From Chlorophyllum brunneum (Eukaryota; Basidiomycota; Agaricomycetes; Agaricales; Agaricaceae), in assembly GCA_963576785.1 (NCBI GenBank), contig OY756143.1, positions 310,001 through 374,000 of the forward strand: a stretch of 64,000 nt of DNA, read 5' to 3'. The notes under the pieces are model-generated. The model had not been told where the DNA came from. It was given only the letters and a program-made list of their open reading frames with translations, and ran no database searches. Position numbers and translations under genes: made by a program. Of this stretch, positions 46,368-59,102 are shown in pieces. Position 1 is the first letter of the stretch; each line of letters opens with the position of its first letter.

Positions 46368-48358
46368 GAGGTGTCTTCCATTACATTTGTAATTTGGGTA
46401 GACTTGAATCATCACTTGCTTCAGTCAAAGCATTTGGACTTATAAGCAGCATTCTTTGACATGCTGGCACAGTTCTTTCCACAGCTTCATTGTGGACAAT
46501 TTCTGGAGAAATGTCCAGCGGATTTGCATGTGAAGTATTTTTGTTCATTGTATACCTTCTGGAGTTTGGGTGATAAGATAGCATTGAGTTGGGCTGTGGC
46601 AAGTTTTGTGGCCATGCAGGTAACTTGCTGGGTAGTTGCATTTGAATATTCATTGTCATCTGATGATGCTTCCTCCTCAGATTCTTTTCTTTCTTTGTCA
46701 GATCCTTCTCCCATTGAGTAAAGATTATTGAGCTGCTACTCGAGAATATGGTCAACATCCATGGGACCATAGTCTGGGGGGTTACTGCTTCTTTGAGTCA
46801 GCTGGTAAGGTCTTGCATAAGACATCAAATTTGATGCTTTCAGAGTGTGATATTTCAAGCAATGGGAGGTATGTTGTACTGAGTGACAATGTTCTATTGA
46901 GCTAAAATTCTGTTGTAGGTGCACCATTGTTGCTGCATTTTGTGCAGCTGTGTACCAAGCATTGATGTCATTTGGGGTGGGGTTCTGACTGTAGACAAGC
47001 CTTTTGTAATACAGATCCAGTCCTTTAATGAAGAATGTGATTTTGGTCTCTGCATGGGTGATTCCAGCTTAGGTACACATATTCTTGAATTGCTCAACAT
47101 AGACTGTGATGGGTCATCCATTCTGGGTGACATTAGACAGTTGATCAATGGTGACAAGGGTGTCATTTGTGGGTAGAAATAAAGTGTCAAGTTCTGTGAG
47201 AAACTGTTTGATGGTCTGGGTGGGGCTAAAAACATTGTTGGTGGTGTGCAAGATGGTATATGCTTGTTTCCATTCTCTGGCTGATCCTTCTATGCTAAGG
47301 AGGGTATACATGATTTTGGACTTATCATTTGGTAGATTGTTGGGCTGTGATATGAAGTAGATCTGGAGGTTCTGCTTCCAGTTGGGATAGTCAAGTGGGT
47401 CACTGTAGAAAATGGTAGGCTTTGGGAGCTTGGGATCTGGCATGTTTGATCCTGTGGATGAGTTAGGTGGCAAGCTTGCTGGGGAGTTTGACAGAAATGA
47501 TTGGCAGGTCTGTGGCTGTTGGGTTGTCCTGAGTGTAATTAGGGGTCCTGGTGTTCTGGTTGTCTGCTGGTGGGTGCTGGCAGGTACCACTGCTTGGGTT
47601 GTCTGGTAGTTGGTTGACTGATAGCTGGTCATCTGGCTGGTTTGGTTTCATTGAGCTTCCCTTTCTCTTTGTTCTTGGAGTAGCTGGAGGACTCCAGTGA
47701 GTGAGTTTGGTGAGTTTGATATGTTGTTGTCAAATTCATATTGGGGCTCGAGTTCTGGTGTCTGGGGTGGTGGCTCTTCAGAGTGCTCACTTCTGTGTTC
47801 AGAGTGCTTGGGGTTGTCTGAGTGTTCTGACTTGGTAGAGATGGGTTCTCTGTACTATTGGTTGGACTGCTAGGATTGCTGGGATTGCTGTGATTGTTGT
47901 TCCGAGATCACTTGTTGTGCCCAGTTGGATTGTATATAAGCAGGTATCTGATAAGACTCTGAACTCTGTCTTGAAGCAGGTTCACTGGTTCTAATCCTAC
48001 TAGCTGTGGTGCTAGTCAAGGGTCATTCAAAGGGTTGGGAAGTGGTTGAGATAGACCATTGGATGGAGGCTGGTGGGGAATATTGAACTGGTTTTGGGTT
48101 TTGCTGGGAGGTTTATTGAGTAGGCTCAATACTGTAAGGCTCTGTAGTCTTGGATTGCAATCTAGTCCTATAGACTGGAGGTGCAGGTGGAGTAGTCTCC
48201 TTTTGCTTTGTGTGATGTCAGACTCATTCAATCTTGACCGAGTTGCACCTTTATCTCACTGACAATTATTTGTGACTTCTTCCTGTACTTCCTGGGAATA
48301 CACAACAGGTTTCAAGGACATCCTCTACTGAGTGCTCTTGCTTTTCGAGGGAATCCAT
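46368..48358 (-). pseudogene. Family C gag, left arm
   Basis: Minus strand. The long Gln/Ser/Pro-rich N-part is low-complexity (QQSQQS, HSEHRSEHSEEPP). The capsid core is PKPTIFYSDPLDYPNWKQNL, NDKSKIMYTLLSIEGSAREW and FLTELDTLFLPTN (about 47145-47440). A knuckle remnant FTCKSAGHFSRNC lies at about 46495-46535, with its first Cys replaced by Tyr. Frame breaks occur in the N-part and after the knuckle. Full reverse-complement copy in the right arm. Confidence 0.75.
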
Positions 48359-48884
48359 TACTGTTGCAATAGCAACAAGGTGTGATGCATCTTCACAGTT
48401 GCTAGTATTGTCTGGCTGACTAGATAGCAGCCACTCAGTTTAGCTTCTCTACGGACAGCTTCTCTGTAGCCTAGTGGTTGTGACCTTCCATTCCCTCTGG
48501 GTCTTCTTTCAACTGGAGTACTTCTTGACAGGAATCCAGAGGTGAGACACATGGCAGGCAAGTTTCTCTTCTTCTCAAGGAGGAAACCACAAAGTCAGTC
48601 AATAGCATATGTTCTATGAGCAGGTCTTTGTGCTTAGCCCTACTAACTTGAGAGGTACTCCAGGTACTGGCAAGTGCAGTGTGGGTCCTATGTGACTGAT
48701 AGCGAGTTACACTCCTATGGGGCAGATAGGCACTGTGTACAACTCTTCTTGGCTTTCTGTAACAGCAACAATGGCAATGATACAGGAAGATGTTATCTTT
48801 GTTCAGCAACAATGGCAATGACACAGATAACACTGGAGTTCTTGTTCCCTATACTGAAATGACTCAGTGGAAGCTTTGATCTAT
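48359..48884 (-). other. Family C leader region, left arm
   Basis: Between the 5' LTR (ends 48885 on the minus strand) and gag. It contains the primer binding site (48871-48882) and two direct repeats containing CATTGCCATTGTTGCTG on the minus strand (about 48765-48835). No gene recognised. Confidence 0.5.
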
Positions 48885-49307
48885 TGTTACAGATTTGGCT
48901 ACTAAGGGCAATTGAAGAGGATGTGACCTCTAGAGTATGGCCTTAATACCTATCTCAGCCAAGTAACTAGATAAGCAAGTGTTATCAAACTGTCATTATT
49001 TAACCAAGAAATGGGAATTCTGTTTATCTCGTAGCTCTGAGTGATGAAAGCAAGTAGAGAATAAGTAGTTAAGCAATCTTCTATTGATTGACAGCAACTG
49101 TCAATGGAAACTCTTCTTGGGTAATCAAGAAGGCTATCTCTGTAGAAGATCAAAGCTTAAGCTTTGACTTCCTAATACAGTCAGCTATTCATACTAACTA
49201 CTTCTTTTCTATAAATACTACAAAGTATAGACAACAAGACTAAAACAAGTTTCACAATGTGAAACATAGAGCAAAGTGAAACTGATGAAGATGAAATGGA
49301 TGAGTGC
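48885..49307 (-). mobile_element. Family C LTR, left arm
   Basis: The minus strand ends ...CAAATCTGTAACA at 48885, preceded by the promoter part with AAGCTTTGATCT (49147-49158). It sits between an ORF3 tail (49308-49407) and gag, so it acts as the 5' LTR for the gag side and the 3' LTR for the ORF3 side. Confidence 0.7.
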
Positions 49308-49407
49308 TTACTTATCCTCAAAGATCTCAGATGATGATGATAGAGATTTGTCGGAATGATGACAATGGTGGTGATGGAAGGGTTGTATCCATAGGCTGGT
49401 CGGGATC
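49308..49407 (-). pseudogene. Family C ORF3 C-terminal tail, left arm
   Basis: Reads PDQPMDTTLPSPP and, after a frame break, SSSSEIFEDK with TAA 49308-49310, matching the tails at 15404 and 29961. A further 33 bases of ORF3 sequence (49408-49440) precede the N run and have no partner in the right arm. Confidence 0.6.
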
Positions 49408-49440
49408 AGATGACAGGGATAACATTGACATAGTTGGTTC

Positions 49441-49640
49441 NNNNNNNNNNNNNNNNNNNNNNNNNNNNNNNNNNNNNNNNNNNNNNNNNNNNNNNNNNNN
49501 NNNNNNNNNNNNNNNNNNNNNNNNNNNNNNNNNNNNNNNNNNNNNNNNNNNNNNNNNNNNNNNNNNNNNNNNNNNNNNNNNNNNNNNNNNNNNNNNNNNN
49601 NNNNNNNNNNNNNNNNNNNNNNNNNNNNNNNNNNNNNNNN
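49441..49640. other. Assembly gap (200 N)
   Basis: Exactly 200 N at the centre of the inverted repeat, inside the Ser-rich low-complexity end of ORF3. The round number suggests a placeholder gap of estimated or unknown size. Confidence 0.99.
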
Positions 49641-49740
49641 GATCCCGACCAGCCTATGGATACAACCCTTCCATCACCACCATTGTCATCATTCCGACAA
49701 ATCTCTATCATCATCATCTGAGATCTTTGAGGATAAGTAA
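49641..49740 (+). pseudogene. Family C ORF3 C-terminal tail, right arm
   Basis: Mirror of 49308-49407; stop TAA 49738-49740. Joins the N gap directly. Confidence 0.6.
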
Positions 49741-50163
49741 GCACTCATCCATTTCATCTTCATCAGTTTCACTTTGCTCTATGTTTCACATTGTGAAACT
49801 TGTTTTAGTCTTGTTGTCTATACTTTGTAGTATTTATAGAAAAGAAGTAGTTAGTATGAATAGCTGACTGTATTAGGAAGTCAAAGCTTAAGCTTTGATC
49901 TTCTACAGAGATAGCCTTCTTGATTACCCAAGAAGAGTTTCCATTGACAGTTGCTGTCAATCAATAGAAGATTGCTTAACTACTTATTCTCTACTTGCTT
50001 TCATCACTCAGAGCTACGAGATAAACAGAATTCCCATTTCTTGGTTAAATAATGACAGTTTGATAACACTTGCTTATCTAGTTACTTGGCTGAGATAGGT
50101 ATTAAGGCCATACTCTAGAGGTCACATCCTCTTCAATTGCCCTTAGTAGCCAAATCTGTAACA
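49741..50163 (+). mobile_element. Family C LTR, right arm
   Basis: Ends CTGTAACA at 50163. A TATA-like TATGAATAG lies at 49855, with intact TATAAATAG in the copy at 15591. AAGCTTTGATCT at 49890-49901 follows 35 nt later. The 67-codon open frame 49895-50098 (MIFYRDSLLDYPRR...) begins at the putative transcript start and is also open at 29530-29733. Short-peptide coding is possible but unproven. Confidence 0.7.
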
Positions 50164-50165
50164 AT

Positions 50166-50177
50166 AGATCAAAGCTT
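50166..50177 (+). promoter_or_regulatory. Primer binding site of family C (self-priming type)
   Basis: AGATCAAAGCTT begins two bases after the LTR and is the exact reverse complement of 49890-49901 in the LTR. Mirror copy at 48871-48882. Confidence 0.65.
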
Positions 50178-50689
50178 CCACTGAGTCATTTCAGTATAGG
50201 GAACAAGAACTCCAGTGTTATCTGTGTCATTGCCATTGTTGCTGAACAAAGATAACATCTTCCTGTATCATTGCCATTGTTGCTGTTACAGAAAGCCAAG
50301 AAGAGTTGTACACAGTGCCTATCTGCCCCATAGGAGTGTAACTCGCTATCAGTCACATAGGACCCACACTGCACTTGCCAGTACCTGGAGTACCTCTCAA
50401 GTTAGTAGGGCTAAGCACAAAGACCTGCTCATAGAACATATGCTATTGACTGACTTTGTGGTTTCCTCCTTGAGAAGAAGAGAAACTTGCCTGCCATGTG
50501 TCTCACCTCTGGATTCCTGTCAAGAAGTACTCCAGTTGAAAGAAGACCCAGAGGGAATGGAAGGTCACAACCACTAGGCTACAGAGAAGCTGTCCGTAGA
50601 GAAGCTAAACTGAGTGGCTGCTATCTAGTCAGCCAGACAATACTAGCAACTGTGAAGATGCATCACACCTTGTTGCTATTGCAACAGTA
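50178..50689 (+). other. Family C leader region, right arm
   Basis: Mirror of 48359-48870, with the same two CATTGCCATTGTTGCTG repeats (about 50230 and 50270). An open frame of 120 codons (50215-50577) runs through the leader. Its composition gives no hint of function. Confidence 0.4.
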
Positions 50690-52680
50690 ATGGATTCCCT
50701 CGAAAAGCAAGAGCACTCAGTAGAGGATGTCCTTGAAACCTGTTGTGTATTCCCAGGAAGTACAGGAAGAAGTCACAAATAATTGTCAGTGAGATAAAGG
50801 TGCAACTCGGTCAAGATTGAATGAGTCTGACATCACACAAAGCAAAAGGAGACTACTCCACCTGCACCTCCAGTCTATAGGACTAGATTGCAATCCAAGA
50901 CTACAGAGCCTTACAGTATTGAGCCTACTCAATAAACCTCCCAGCAAAACCCAAAACCAGTTCAATATTCCCCACCAGCCTCCATCCAATGGTCTATCTC
51001 AACCACTTCCCAACCCTTTGAATGACCCTTGACTAGCACCACAGCTAGTAGGATTAGAACCAGTGAACCTGCTTCAAGACAGAGTTCAGAGTCTTATCAG
51101 ATACCTGCTTATATACAATCCAACTGGGCACAACAAGTGATCTCGGAACAACAATCACAGCAATCCCAGCAATCCTAGCAGTCCAACCAATAGTACAGAG
51201 AACCCATCTCTACCAAGTCAGAACACTCAGACAACCCCAAGCACTCTGAACACAGAAGTGAGCACTCTGAAGAGCCACCACCCCAGACACCAGAACTCGA
51301 GCCCCAATATGAATTTGACAACAACATATCAAACTCACCAAACTCACTCACTGGAGTCCTCCAGCTACTCCAAGAACAAAGAGAAAGGGAAGCTCAATGA
51401 AACCAAACCAGCCAGATGACCAGCTATCAGTCAACCAACTACCAGACAACCCAAGCAGTGGTACCTGCCAGCACCCACCAGCAGACAACCAGAACACCAG
51501 GACCCCTAATTACACTCAGGACAACCCAACAGCCACAGACCTGCCAATCATTTCTGTCAAACTCCCCAGCAAGCTTGCCACCTAACTCATCCACAGGATC
51601 AAACATGCCAGATCCCAAGCTCCCAAAGCCTACCATTTTCTACAGTGACCCACTTGACTATCCCAACTGGAAGCAGAACCTCCAGATCTACTTCATATCA
51701 CAGCCCAACAATCTACCAAATGATAAGTCCAAAATCATGTATACCCTCCTTAGCATAGAAGGATCAGCCAGAGAATGGAAACAAGCATATACCATCTTGC
51801 ACACCACCAACAATGTTTTTAGCCCCACCCAGACCATCAAACAGTTTCTCACAGAACTTGACACTTTATTTCTACCCACAAATGACACCCTTGTCACCAT
51901 TGATCAACTGTCTAATGTCACCCAGAATGGATGACCCATCACAGTCTATGTTGAGCAATTCAAGAATATGTGTACCTAAGCTGGAATCACCCATGCAGAG
52001 ACCAAAATCACATTCTTCATTAAAGGACTGGATCTGTATTACAAAAGGCTTGTCTACAGTCAGAACCCCACCCCAAATGACATCAATGCTTGGTACACAG
52101 CTGCACAAAATGCAGCAACAATGGTGCACCTACAACAGAATTTTAGCTCAATAGAACATTGTCACTCAGTACAACATACCTCCCATTGCTTGAAATATCA
52201 CACTCTGAAAGCATCAAATTTGATGTCTTATGCAAGACCTTACCAGCTGACTCAAAGAAGCAGTAACCCCCCAGACTATGGTCCCATGGATGTTGACCAT
52301 ATTCTCGAGTAGCAGCTCAATAATCTTTACTCAATGGGAGAAGGATCTGACAAAGAAAGAAAAGAATCTGAGGAGGAAGCATCATCAGATGACAATGAAT
52401 ATTCAAATGCAACTACCCAGCAAGTTACCTGCATGGCCACAAAACTTGCCACAGCCCAACTCAATGCTATCTTATCACCCAAACTCCAGAAGGTATACAA
52501 TGAACAAAAATACTTCACATGCAAATCCGCTGGACATTTCTCCAGAAATTGTCCACAATGAAGCTGTGGAAAGAACTGTGCCAGCATGTCAAAGAATGCT
52601 GCTTATAAGTCCAAATGCTTTGACTGAAGCAAGTGATGATTCAAGTCTACCCAAATTACAAATGTAATGGAAGACACCTC
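50690..52680 (+). pseudogene. Family C gag, right arm
   Basis: Mirror of 46368-48358 with the same features: low-complexity N-part, capsid core (about 51610-51900) and degraded zinc knuckle (about 52510-52555). ATG 50690 (MDSLEKQEHSVEDVL) is a candidate start. The frame then breaks before the Gln/Ser-rich part. Confidence 0.75.
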
Positions 52681-52877
52681 CAATAAAGAGATAGAAGAAC
52701 TTTTCAACATTGCAGACAGTCATTCCAACAAAGACCTAATTAAGTCTTTTGTCTGAAGAGACTAGCTACTATGTCTAGATCTCAAACTATAAAGAAACCA
52801 CAGACTTCTTACTCAATGCCACACCACAATAACTACTCCTGATCCAGACCATCTCAAAAGTCCAACACTGAATGAAT

Positions 52878-53510
52878 TGCCACTGTCAACATTGTTCCAA
52901 AGAACAATACTATTTATGTCCCAACTACTGTCCACCTACCTAATATGACTACTGAACACCTCACCCTCCTAGATTCAGGAGCAGCCAGAAATTACATTGA
53001 CGCATCTCTTATAGAACAATAGAACCTACCAACCCATCCACTCGACACACCAGTCACCATCCTTAATGCTGATGGAACCACCAATGGACAAGGACAAGCT
53101 ACCCATGACACTGTTCTTAGACTCACCATAGATGGACAACAGATGATTCTAAAACCAAGAATCATCGGACTAGGAATATCACACCTAATCTTAGGAATGC
53201 CCTGGCTATCACAATTCAACCCAGAAGTTGATTGGTCAAGGATGACTATGAAATGGAGAACCCCATTTATTGACAACCCCCAGCTCAACTGTCTCATCAC
53301 CTCCATGGATGACAGTGCAAATGAAGCCAAACAAGTGAACCACATCTACCTTGAACCTGCTGCATTTGAAGAAATAAACTTCAAAGCCAATACCTCCCAG
53401 TTTATTGCCCAGCAATATGGAGAGAAGAAAGAAACTGACCCTGTGAAAATTGTACCAGCCGACTTTCATGACTATCTCAACATATTCAGTGAACAAGCTG
53501 CTTCATGATA
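52878..53510 (+). pseudogene. Family C protease region, right arm
   Basis: LLDSGAARNYID at about 52966-53001, the linker at 53143-53508, then TGA. Mirror of 45538-46170. Confidence 0.75.
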
Positions 53511-53544
53511 CCCACCCACTTGACTATGAGATCACAAAATCAAG

Positions 53545-54238
53545 ATGAAAGAATCTTTCAAACCAAAAGCTGGACCTGCTTATCAACTATTGCCCCAAGA
53601 GACCAATGAACTTGATAAGTTCATTGAGGAGAACCTAGCCAAAGGATATATTCGACAATCAAAATCACCTATGGCCTCACCTTTCTTCTTTGTAGAGAAG
53701 AAAGATGAAGAACTCTGCCTGTGTCAAGACTATCAATACCTCAATAGTCATACTATCAAGAATGCATACCCAATTCCACTCATTTCATCACTACTCAACA
53801 AACTCAAAGGATCAAATTGGTTTACCAAACTTGATGTATGCACTGGATACAACAATATCTGCATCCGAAAAGGCAATGAATGGAAAACTGCATTCAGAAC
53901 ACCAAAAGGCCTATACAAGCTGACTGTAATGCTCTTTGGGATGTGCAATTCCCCAGCCACTTTCCAGTCCATGATAGACCACATATTCTGCCCCCTTATT
54001 GACAAAGGAGGAGTCCTTGTATACATGGACAACATTTTCATACATGCCAAAACACAAGAAGAACTCTGATGCCTTACCCATGAAGTACTGAGACTACTTC
54101 AAGAACACAATCTATTTCTCAAACCCAAGAAATGTGAATTCGAGAAACAACACCTTGAGTATCTCAGCACTGTAATCTCCCCATCATCCATTGAGATGGA
54201 TGCAGCCAAACTTGAAGGAATCAAGAATTGGCCAATAC
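53545..54238 (+). pseudogene. Family C RT fragment, right arm
   Basis: Mirror of 44810-45503; the catalytic box again reads YMDN (54022-54033). TGA 54067-54069 stands where Arg is expected (EEL-stop-CLTHEVLR). The frame then reads KPKKCEFEKQHLEYLS and GIKNWP before family B sequence starts at 54239. Confidence 0.85.
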
Positions 54239-54534
54239 TATTATGACCTTAGTCTAGGACTCAGGTTGCAAGTCTTTGGATAAAGACAAGGAAGTGGAGA
54301 GAAGAGTAAGGGATGATATGATTGGTAAAGTATAAGGAATACATCAAGTATTACTATACTTTATATACTAGTGGTGAGTACTAAGAATAAGGGAATGGAG
54401 TAAAGGAGTTATAGGGGATGAGTAGAATGAGTCAGTCAGAGTACAGCCATAAGGGATGAAACAGGAGATGAAACAGATACATAAGAATGATGAGTATCAT
54501 GGCATATGATAGGGATGTAACATCTATCTATAGT

Positions 54535-55464
54535 TCATAACAATACCTCCCTTTTTACATTCATGACCCCATGAAGTATAGTGGTCTACTTGTTATCATG
54601 TTCCTTGTGTAAAGCATTGACGAGTTGTCGTTTAGTAGGACCAATCATTGGAGTTCCTGATTTGCATCAACATCTGATCCAGAATGGGGCGTAGTCTTGT
54701 CCTCCTCTAAAGAGGGTGATGGTGTGGCCTTTGAAGGTGGTGGTATCATTTGTTTCTGCTACTACTAGGTTGTGAACTATCTCTTGCCAGTAGTTGTTAT
54801 TGGGTTGTCCTCCTTCTTGGAGAGTGAGGTAGGATTGGGGCAGGTTGAATATGATAGGTTTGGTTGGTGGGTCAAAGTCAGGGATGTGGATGAGGAGATG
54901 GTCTACTTTGTCCCTCATATCTGGTTCCATTAGTTGTTCAGCTATTGATTTTTCTATTCCTTCCATTCCTTCATCTAGCCATTTCTGTTCATTGTCTTTG
55001 TAGTAGGGCAGTTTGTCGGGTAAGGTAGTTGGGGTGTAGGAATTGAGATCCATTAATCATCAGGTGAGTTTGTATGTCAGGTTGTTACTGGAGTCACTAA
55101 GATAGTTTAGTCTTTTGCCTGTTATGACTAGTGCACTTTGGATGCATCACTTTGCATTGGAGTATACTAATACATTGAGGTCAGTGGCTGCTTTATCCAA
55201 TAGCTCTTTCATGAGTTTGTGTTTTCCAGTTGACATGGCAGCTGGGAGGGCTCTGGTGGTGGTGACAAGTAGGATATGGCTTAGGGCTTTGGCTTGGATT
55301 TGGAGATTGTTGATAGCATGGGCAATGTACGTGAGTCCTTTGGTTGTAGCAGTATAGTGTTTGATCTGGTCTTCAGTGGACTGGGCCTCGAGGAGATTGT
55401 TGAGTTCTTGTTCGAACTCTGTGCTACTGGCTGGGAAGGGGGTGGGTTTGCATTTGGTATGCAT
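54535..55464 (-). pseudogene. Family B ORF3, right copy
   Basis: Mirror of 43583-44512 with the same five internal stops; no difference in frame noticed. Confidence 0.6.
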
Positions 55465-55567
55465 GGTGTGTTGTGGAGATAATTGGCGAGGTCTAGGGTG
55501 CAGTGGATACAGCATGAGGTGTGTCGAGTGTAGTGATCTCTTGTAATACGAGGTTTGTTGTTCATAA

Positions 55568-58500
55568 TTATTGCCTTTTACCCCCCCTTTTTATAGGTTT
55601 CATCCTCGAAATCTTGTCTAAAAATTCTTGAACTGCCTCCTTAGTATTTTCCAGTTCTGACTCATCCTCCCATGTGTCTTCTTTGGAGGTATATCCTTTC
55701 TAGTGTACTAGGAATTGATTTTGCCATCCTCTCATGTGGTGTCCTTGGATCTCTTCTACTTTGTATTGTTCTTCATCATTGATGATCTTGGGCATCGGTG
55801 GTGGTGAGGTGCACTGGCTGTCAAACTTGGGTTTTTGATAGGAGGAGAGGAGTCTGTTGTTAAACACATCATGTATTGCCCATGTTTCAGGTAACTCCAG
55901 TTGGTAGCTCGTTTTGCCTATTTTTGCTTTTATCTTGAACGGTCCATATCATTTGTGATCTAGCTTCTTGGTTGGTCTTGTTGTCCTGATGTTACTTGCT
56001 TCGAGCCAAACTTGTTCTCCTGGAGTATACTCATGTTCTGGTTTGGTGCTGTTGCATTTTTCCATTTGCATCTGGCTGTGTTGTAACATCTTCATTGCCT
56101 CCTGTTGCATGTTTTGTAACTCCTGTATTCATTCCATGATTGCGGGTGCTTTGGTGATATTCGTTATATCTCCTTTCCAGGGGTGTCATCCATAAACTAT
56201 TTTGAATGGCAAATATCCAGTAGCAGTGTGGATTTTGTCATTGTATTGGAATTCTGCTGTTGCTAACCATTTTTTCCAGTTGTTCTGTGCATAGTTTATT
56301 ATGTTCCTAAGGTATGTCTCAACCTCCTGGTTGATGCACTCTGTTTGACTGTTGGTTTGTGGATGGTATGCTGTGGATAAGTTTTGTTGGGTACCGGTTG
56401 CTCAGCATAGTTCTGCCATGAATTTTGATGTGAATTATGGTCCTCTATTGCTGATGATTCTGCAGGGAATTCCATGTGTTCTCCATATATCATCTTGGTA
56501 GATATCTCCTAGCTCCTTGGAAGTTAAGTTGGTGTTAACTGTGTACAGTCTGATCATTTTGCTGAAACGATCAACTATGACAAGTATTGTATCATATCCC
56601 TCTGACTCTGGTAATGGTCCTACTGTGTTGATTGATATTTCTTCCCAAGGTTCCACTAGTATTGGTAGTGGTAGAGGTATGTCGTCAGTCTTGTTCGGAG
56701 TATTTTGTTTCATTGGCATACCTCACATCCTTTGATGTATCGTTTGACATCATTGCATATTTGAGGCCACTAAGAACTCCGTTTAAGGAGTTCAATCATT
56801 TGGTGTTGTCCTGGGTGTCCTACATCTGTCTCATTGTGGTGTTGTCGAAGTATTTCTTGTCATATTTGGGTGTTGGGCAGGATGTATATTCTTCCTTTGA
56901 ACATCGGTACTCCATCTGTTTCCCATATCTCCTCTGGTCATTTCTCCTTTTCTTTTAGCCACTGTGTTTCCCTGTTTGTCTCCTTTTGTAGTCGGTGTTT
57001 CAGGTCCTCTTCTCCTAAGATTTCCCAGATTTGTCAGATCACAGTAATTGTGTTGTCATCAAATAAGTGGTCGGGTAGTAAAGTGATGTCAGTGTTGTCT
57101 CGAGTAGTGTCAGTTTTTGTTAGTCTTGATAAGATGTCAGCCTTTGTGTTGGTTTTTCCAGGAATGTGTTTCAGCATGTAATGGTATTCCTGTAATTCCA
57201 TCTGCCACCTCGCTTGTCATCCTGTGAGTTGTTGTGGTTTTTGGAAATATTCTAGGTTCTTGTGATTGGTCCATATTTTGAATGGTTTGTCTGCATCAAG
57301 TAAGTATTGTCTCCAGGTCTTGATTGCTTCTCAAATGGCAAGTAATTCTTTGTCATAGATTTGATAGTTTCGTTCTGTGGGTGTCATTGTTCTTGAGTGG
57401 AATGCAATTGGGTGCCAGTGTTCTTCCTGTTTTTGTGATAGTACCGCTTCTACTCCATATCCTGATGCATCCACTTCTACCCCGTATTGACCCTTGTCTT
57501 GTAGCATTGCTAGTACCAGTTTGCTTGTGACCTTTTCTTTGATTCTTTCGAAGGCTTGCTGCTGCTGTTCTGTCCATTCCCATTGTGTGTCTTTTTTCTT
57601 CAACTCATGTAGCGGGGCTGCTATGTTGCTGAAGTCATGAATGAATTGTTGGTAGAAGTTCACGAATCCTAAGAATTTCTCGACATCTTTTAGGGATTTG
57701 GGTGTTGGCCATTCTTTCACTGCTTTTACCTTCTCTTTCTCCATTTTAACACTGCCCTGTCCAACCACAAATCCCAATATAGGTATTTCTTTCGCACCAA
57801 ATACACACTTCAATCTTTTGAAGTATAGTTGGTGTTTTGCTGGGATGTTGAGAAATCATTTTGTCCTGTCTTCAAGTTCCTGTTGCATGGTTCTGGGGAT
57901 GACAAAGTCATCCATGTAGTTGATGACTGCTCCTTTGTGTAGCATTTCTCGAAAGACAGTGTTCATCATTCTTTGGAATATTGCTGGTGAGTTACTCATT
58001 CCAAAAAACATGACTGTTGGTTTGAATAGTCCGTTGTTCATTATGAATGCTGCTTTCCATTCATCACCTTCTCTTATCCTAACATTGTTGTATCCCCAGA
58101 TGATGTTGAGTTTGTTAAAGACTTTCACATTCTTGAGTCTGTCAATAACTTTAGTTATGAGTGAAAGTGGCATTTTGTCTTTGATCATATGTTCATTTAG
58201 CTTCTTGTAGTCTTGTACCAGTCATTTGGTTCCATCTTTTTTGGGTATAAAGAAGCATGGGGTGGGGTAGGGGGATTGTGATGGTTGAATTTGTCCTGAG
58301 GCAATATTTTCATTGAGGAATTTTTGCAGTTCTTGTTTCTCCATTAATGTCATTGGGTAGACTTTGGACTGTAGTACCGGCAGTGCATCTTCTGTCAGGT
58401 TTATTTCGTGGTCCCATATCATGTGTTCTGGCAGTTTGTCAAAGTTCTTCTTGTTGAACAGGTATGTATATTGCTGTAGGTATGTCAGTAGGTCTTCTGG

Positions 58501-59090
58501 GTTTGTTTGGTTTGTTTTCTTTTCCTTTATGTCCTTCTTTACCATGCATATCCTTTTGTTGAACCATATGTCATTGTGATGTGTGGTGCAATCCTTTGGA
58601 CATCTATTAAAGCATATTATGTTGTTTGTCCAGTCAATTTCCGGGTTGTGTTTGACTAGCCAGTCATGTCCGAGATATAGGTCTGCGCTCTCCAGTTGTA
58701 TTACCATGGCTTCAATTTCTTCCATGTGTTTGCCATTGCTTAGTACCAGTTGTGCCATATCTGTTATTTCTCCTTTCTTGTTTTCAGTTCTGTCGGCATT
58801 GATTACTCATATTGGGGTTTCAAGGGGTTTGGTTGTGATTTGTTCTTCTTCTACTATTCTCTGTGCTATGCATGTGTGGGTGCATCCAGAATCTACCAGT
58901 GTGGTGATTTATTTGGGTCCTTTCTTTGTTCTGATTGTTGAGTTGAGGAGAAGTTTGTGCATTGAGTTCCATTTCTGTGGGATCATGTATTGTCTATTGT
59001 GAAGTAAAACAGGAACTCTAGGTTTATTGGCTTGCAGGTTTGTGCCTACTTGGAGCCTTTGGAAAAATCCTCTTTTGCCTCTTCTTCTAT
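55568..59090 (-). pseudogene. Family B pol, right copy
   Basis: Mirror of the left pol. The 8-bp difference keeps the segment RQHHNETDVGHPGQHQ in frame with the preceding RNase H, so this copy is nearer the ancestral state. The shared frameshift after GCEVCQ (near 56702) and the TGA stops remain. Catalytic YMDDF lies at about 57905-57921. Confidence 0.85.
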
Positions 59091-59102
59091 CTCCTTGGTG
59101 AC

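Larger units (their letters stand above)
38391..49407. repeat. Left arm of giant inverted repeat
   Basis: 11,017 bases whose reverse complement recurs at 49641-60664. Paired coordinates sum to 99048 in the inner part, 99047 between about 42.2 and 44.5 kb, and 99055 in the outer part, because of a 1-bp and an 8-bp indel. The outer edge coincides with the first base of a family B LTR. The inner edge is 33 bases before the N run. Confidence 0.95.
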
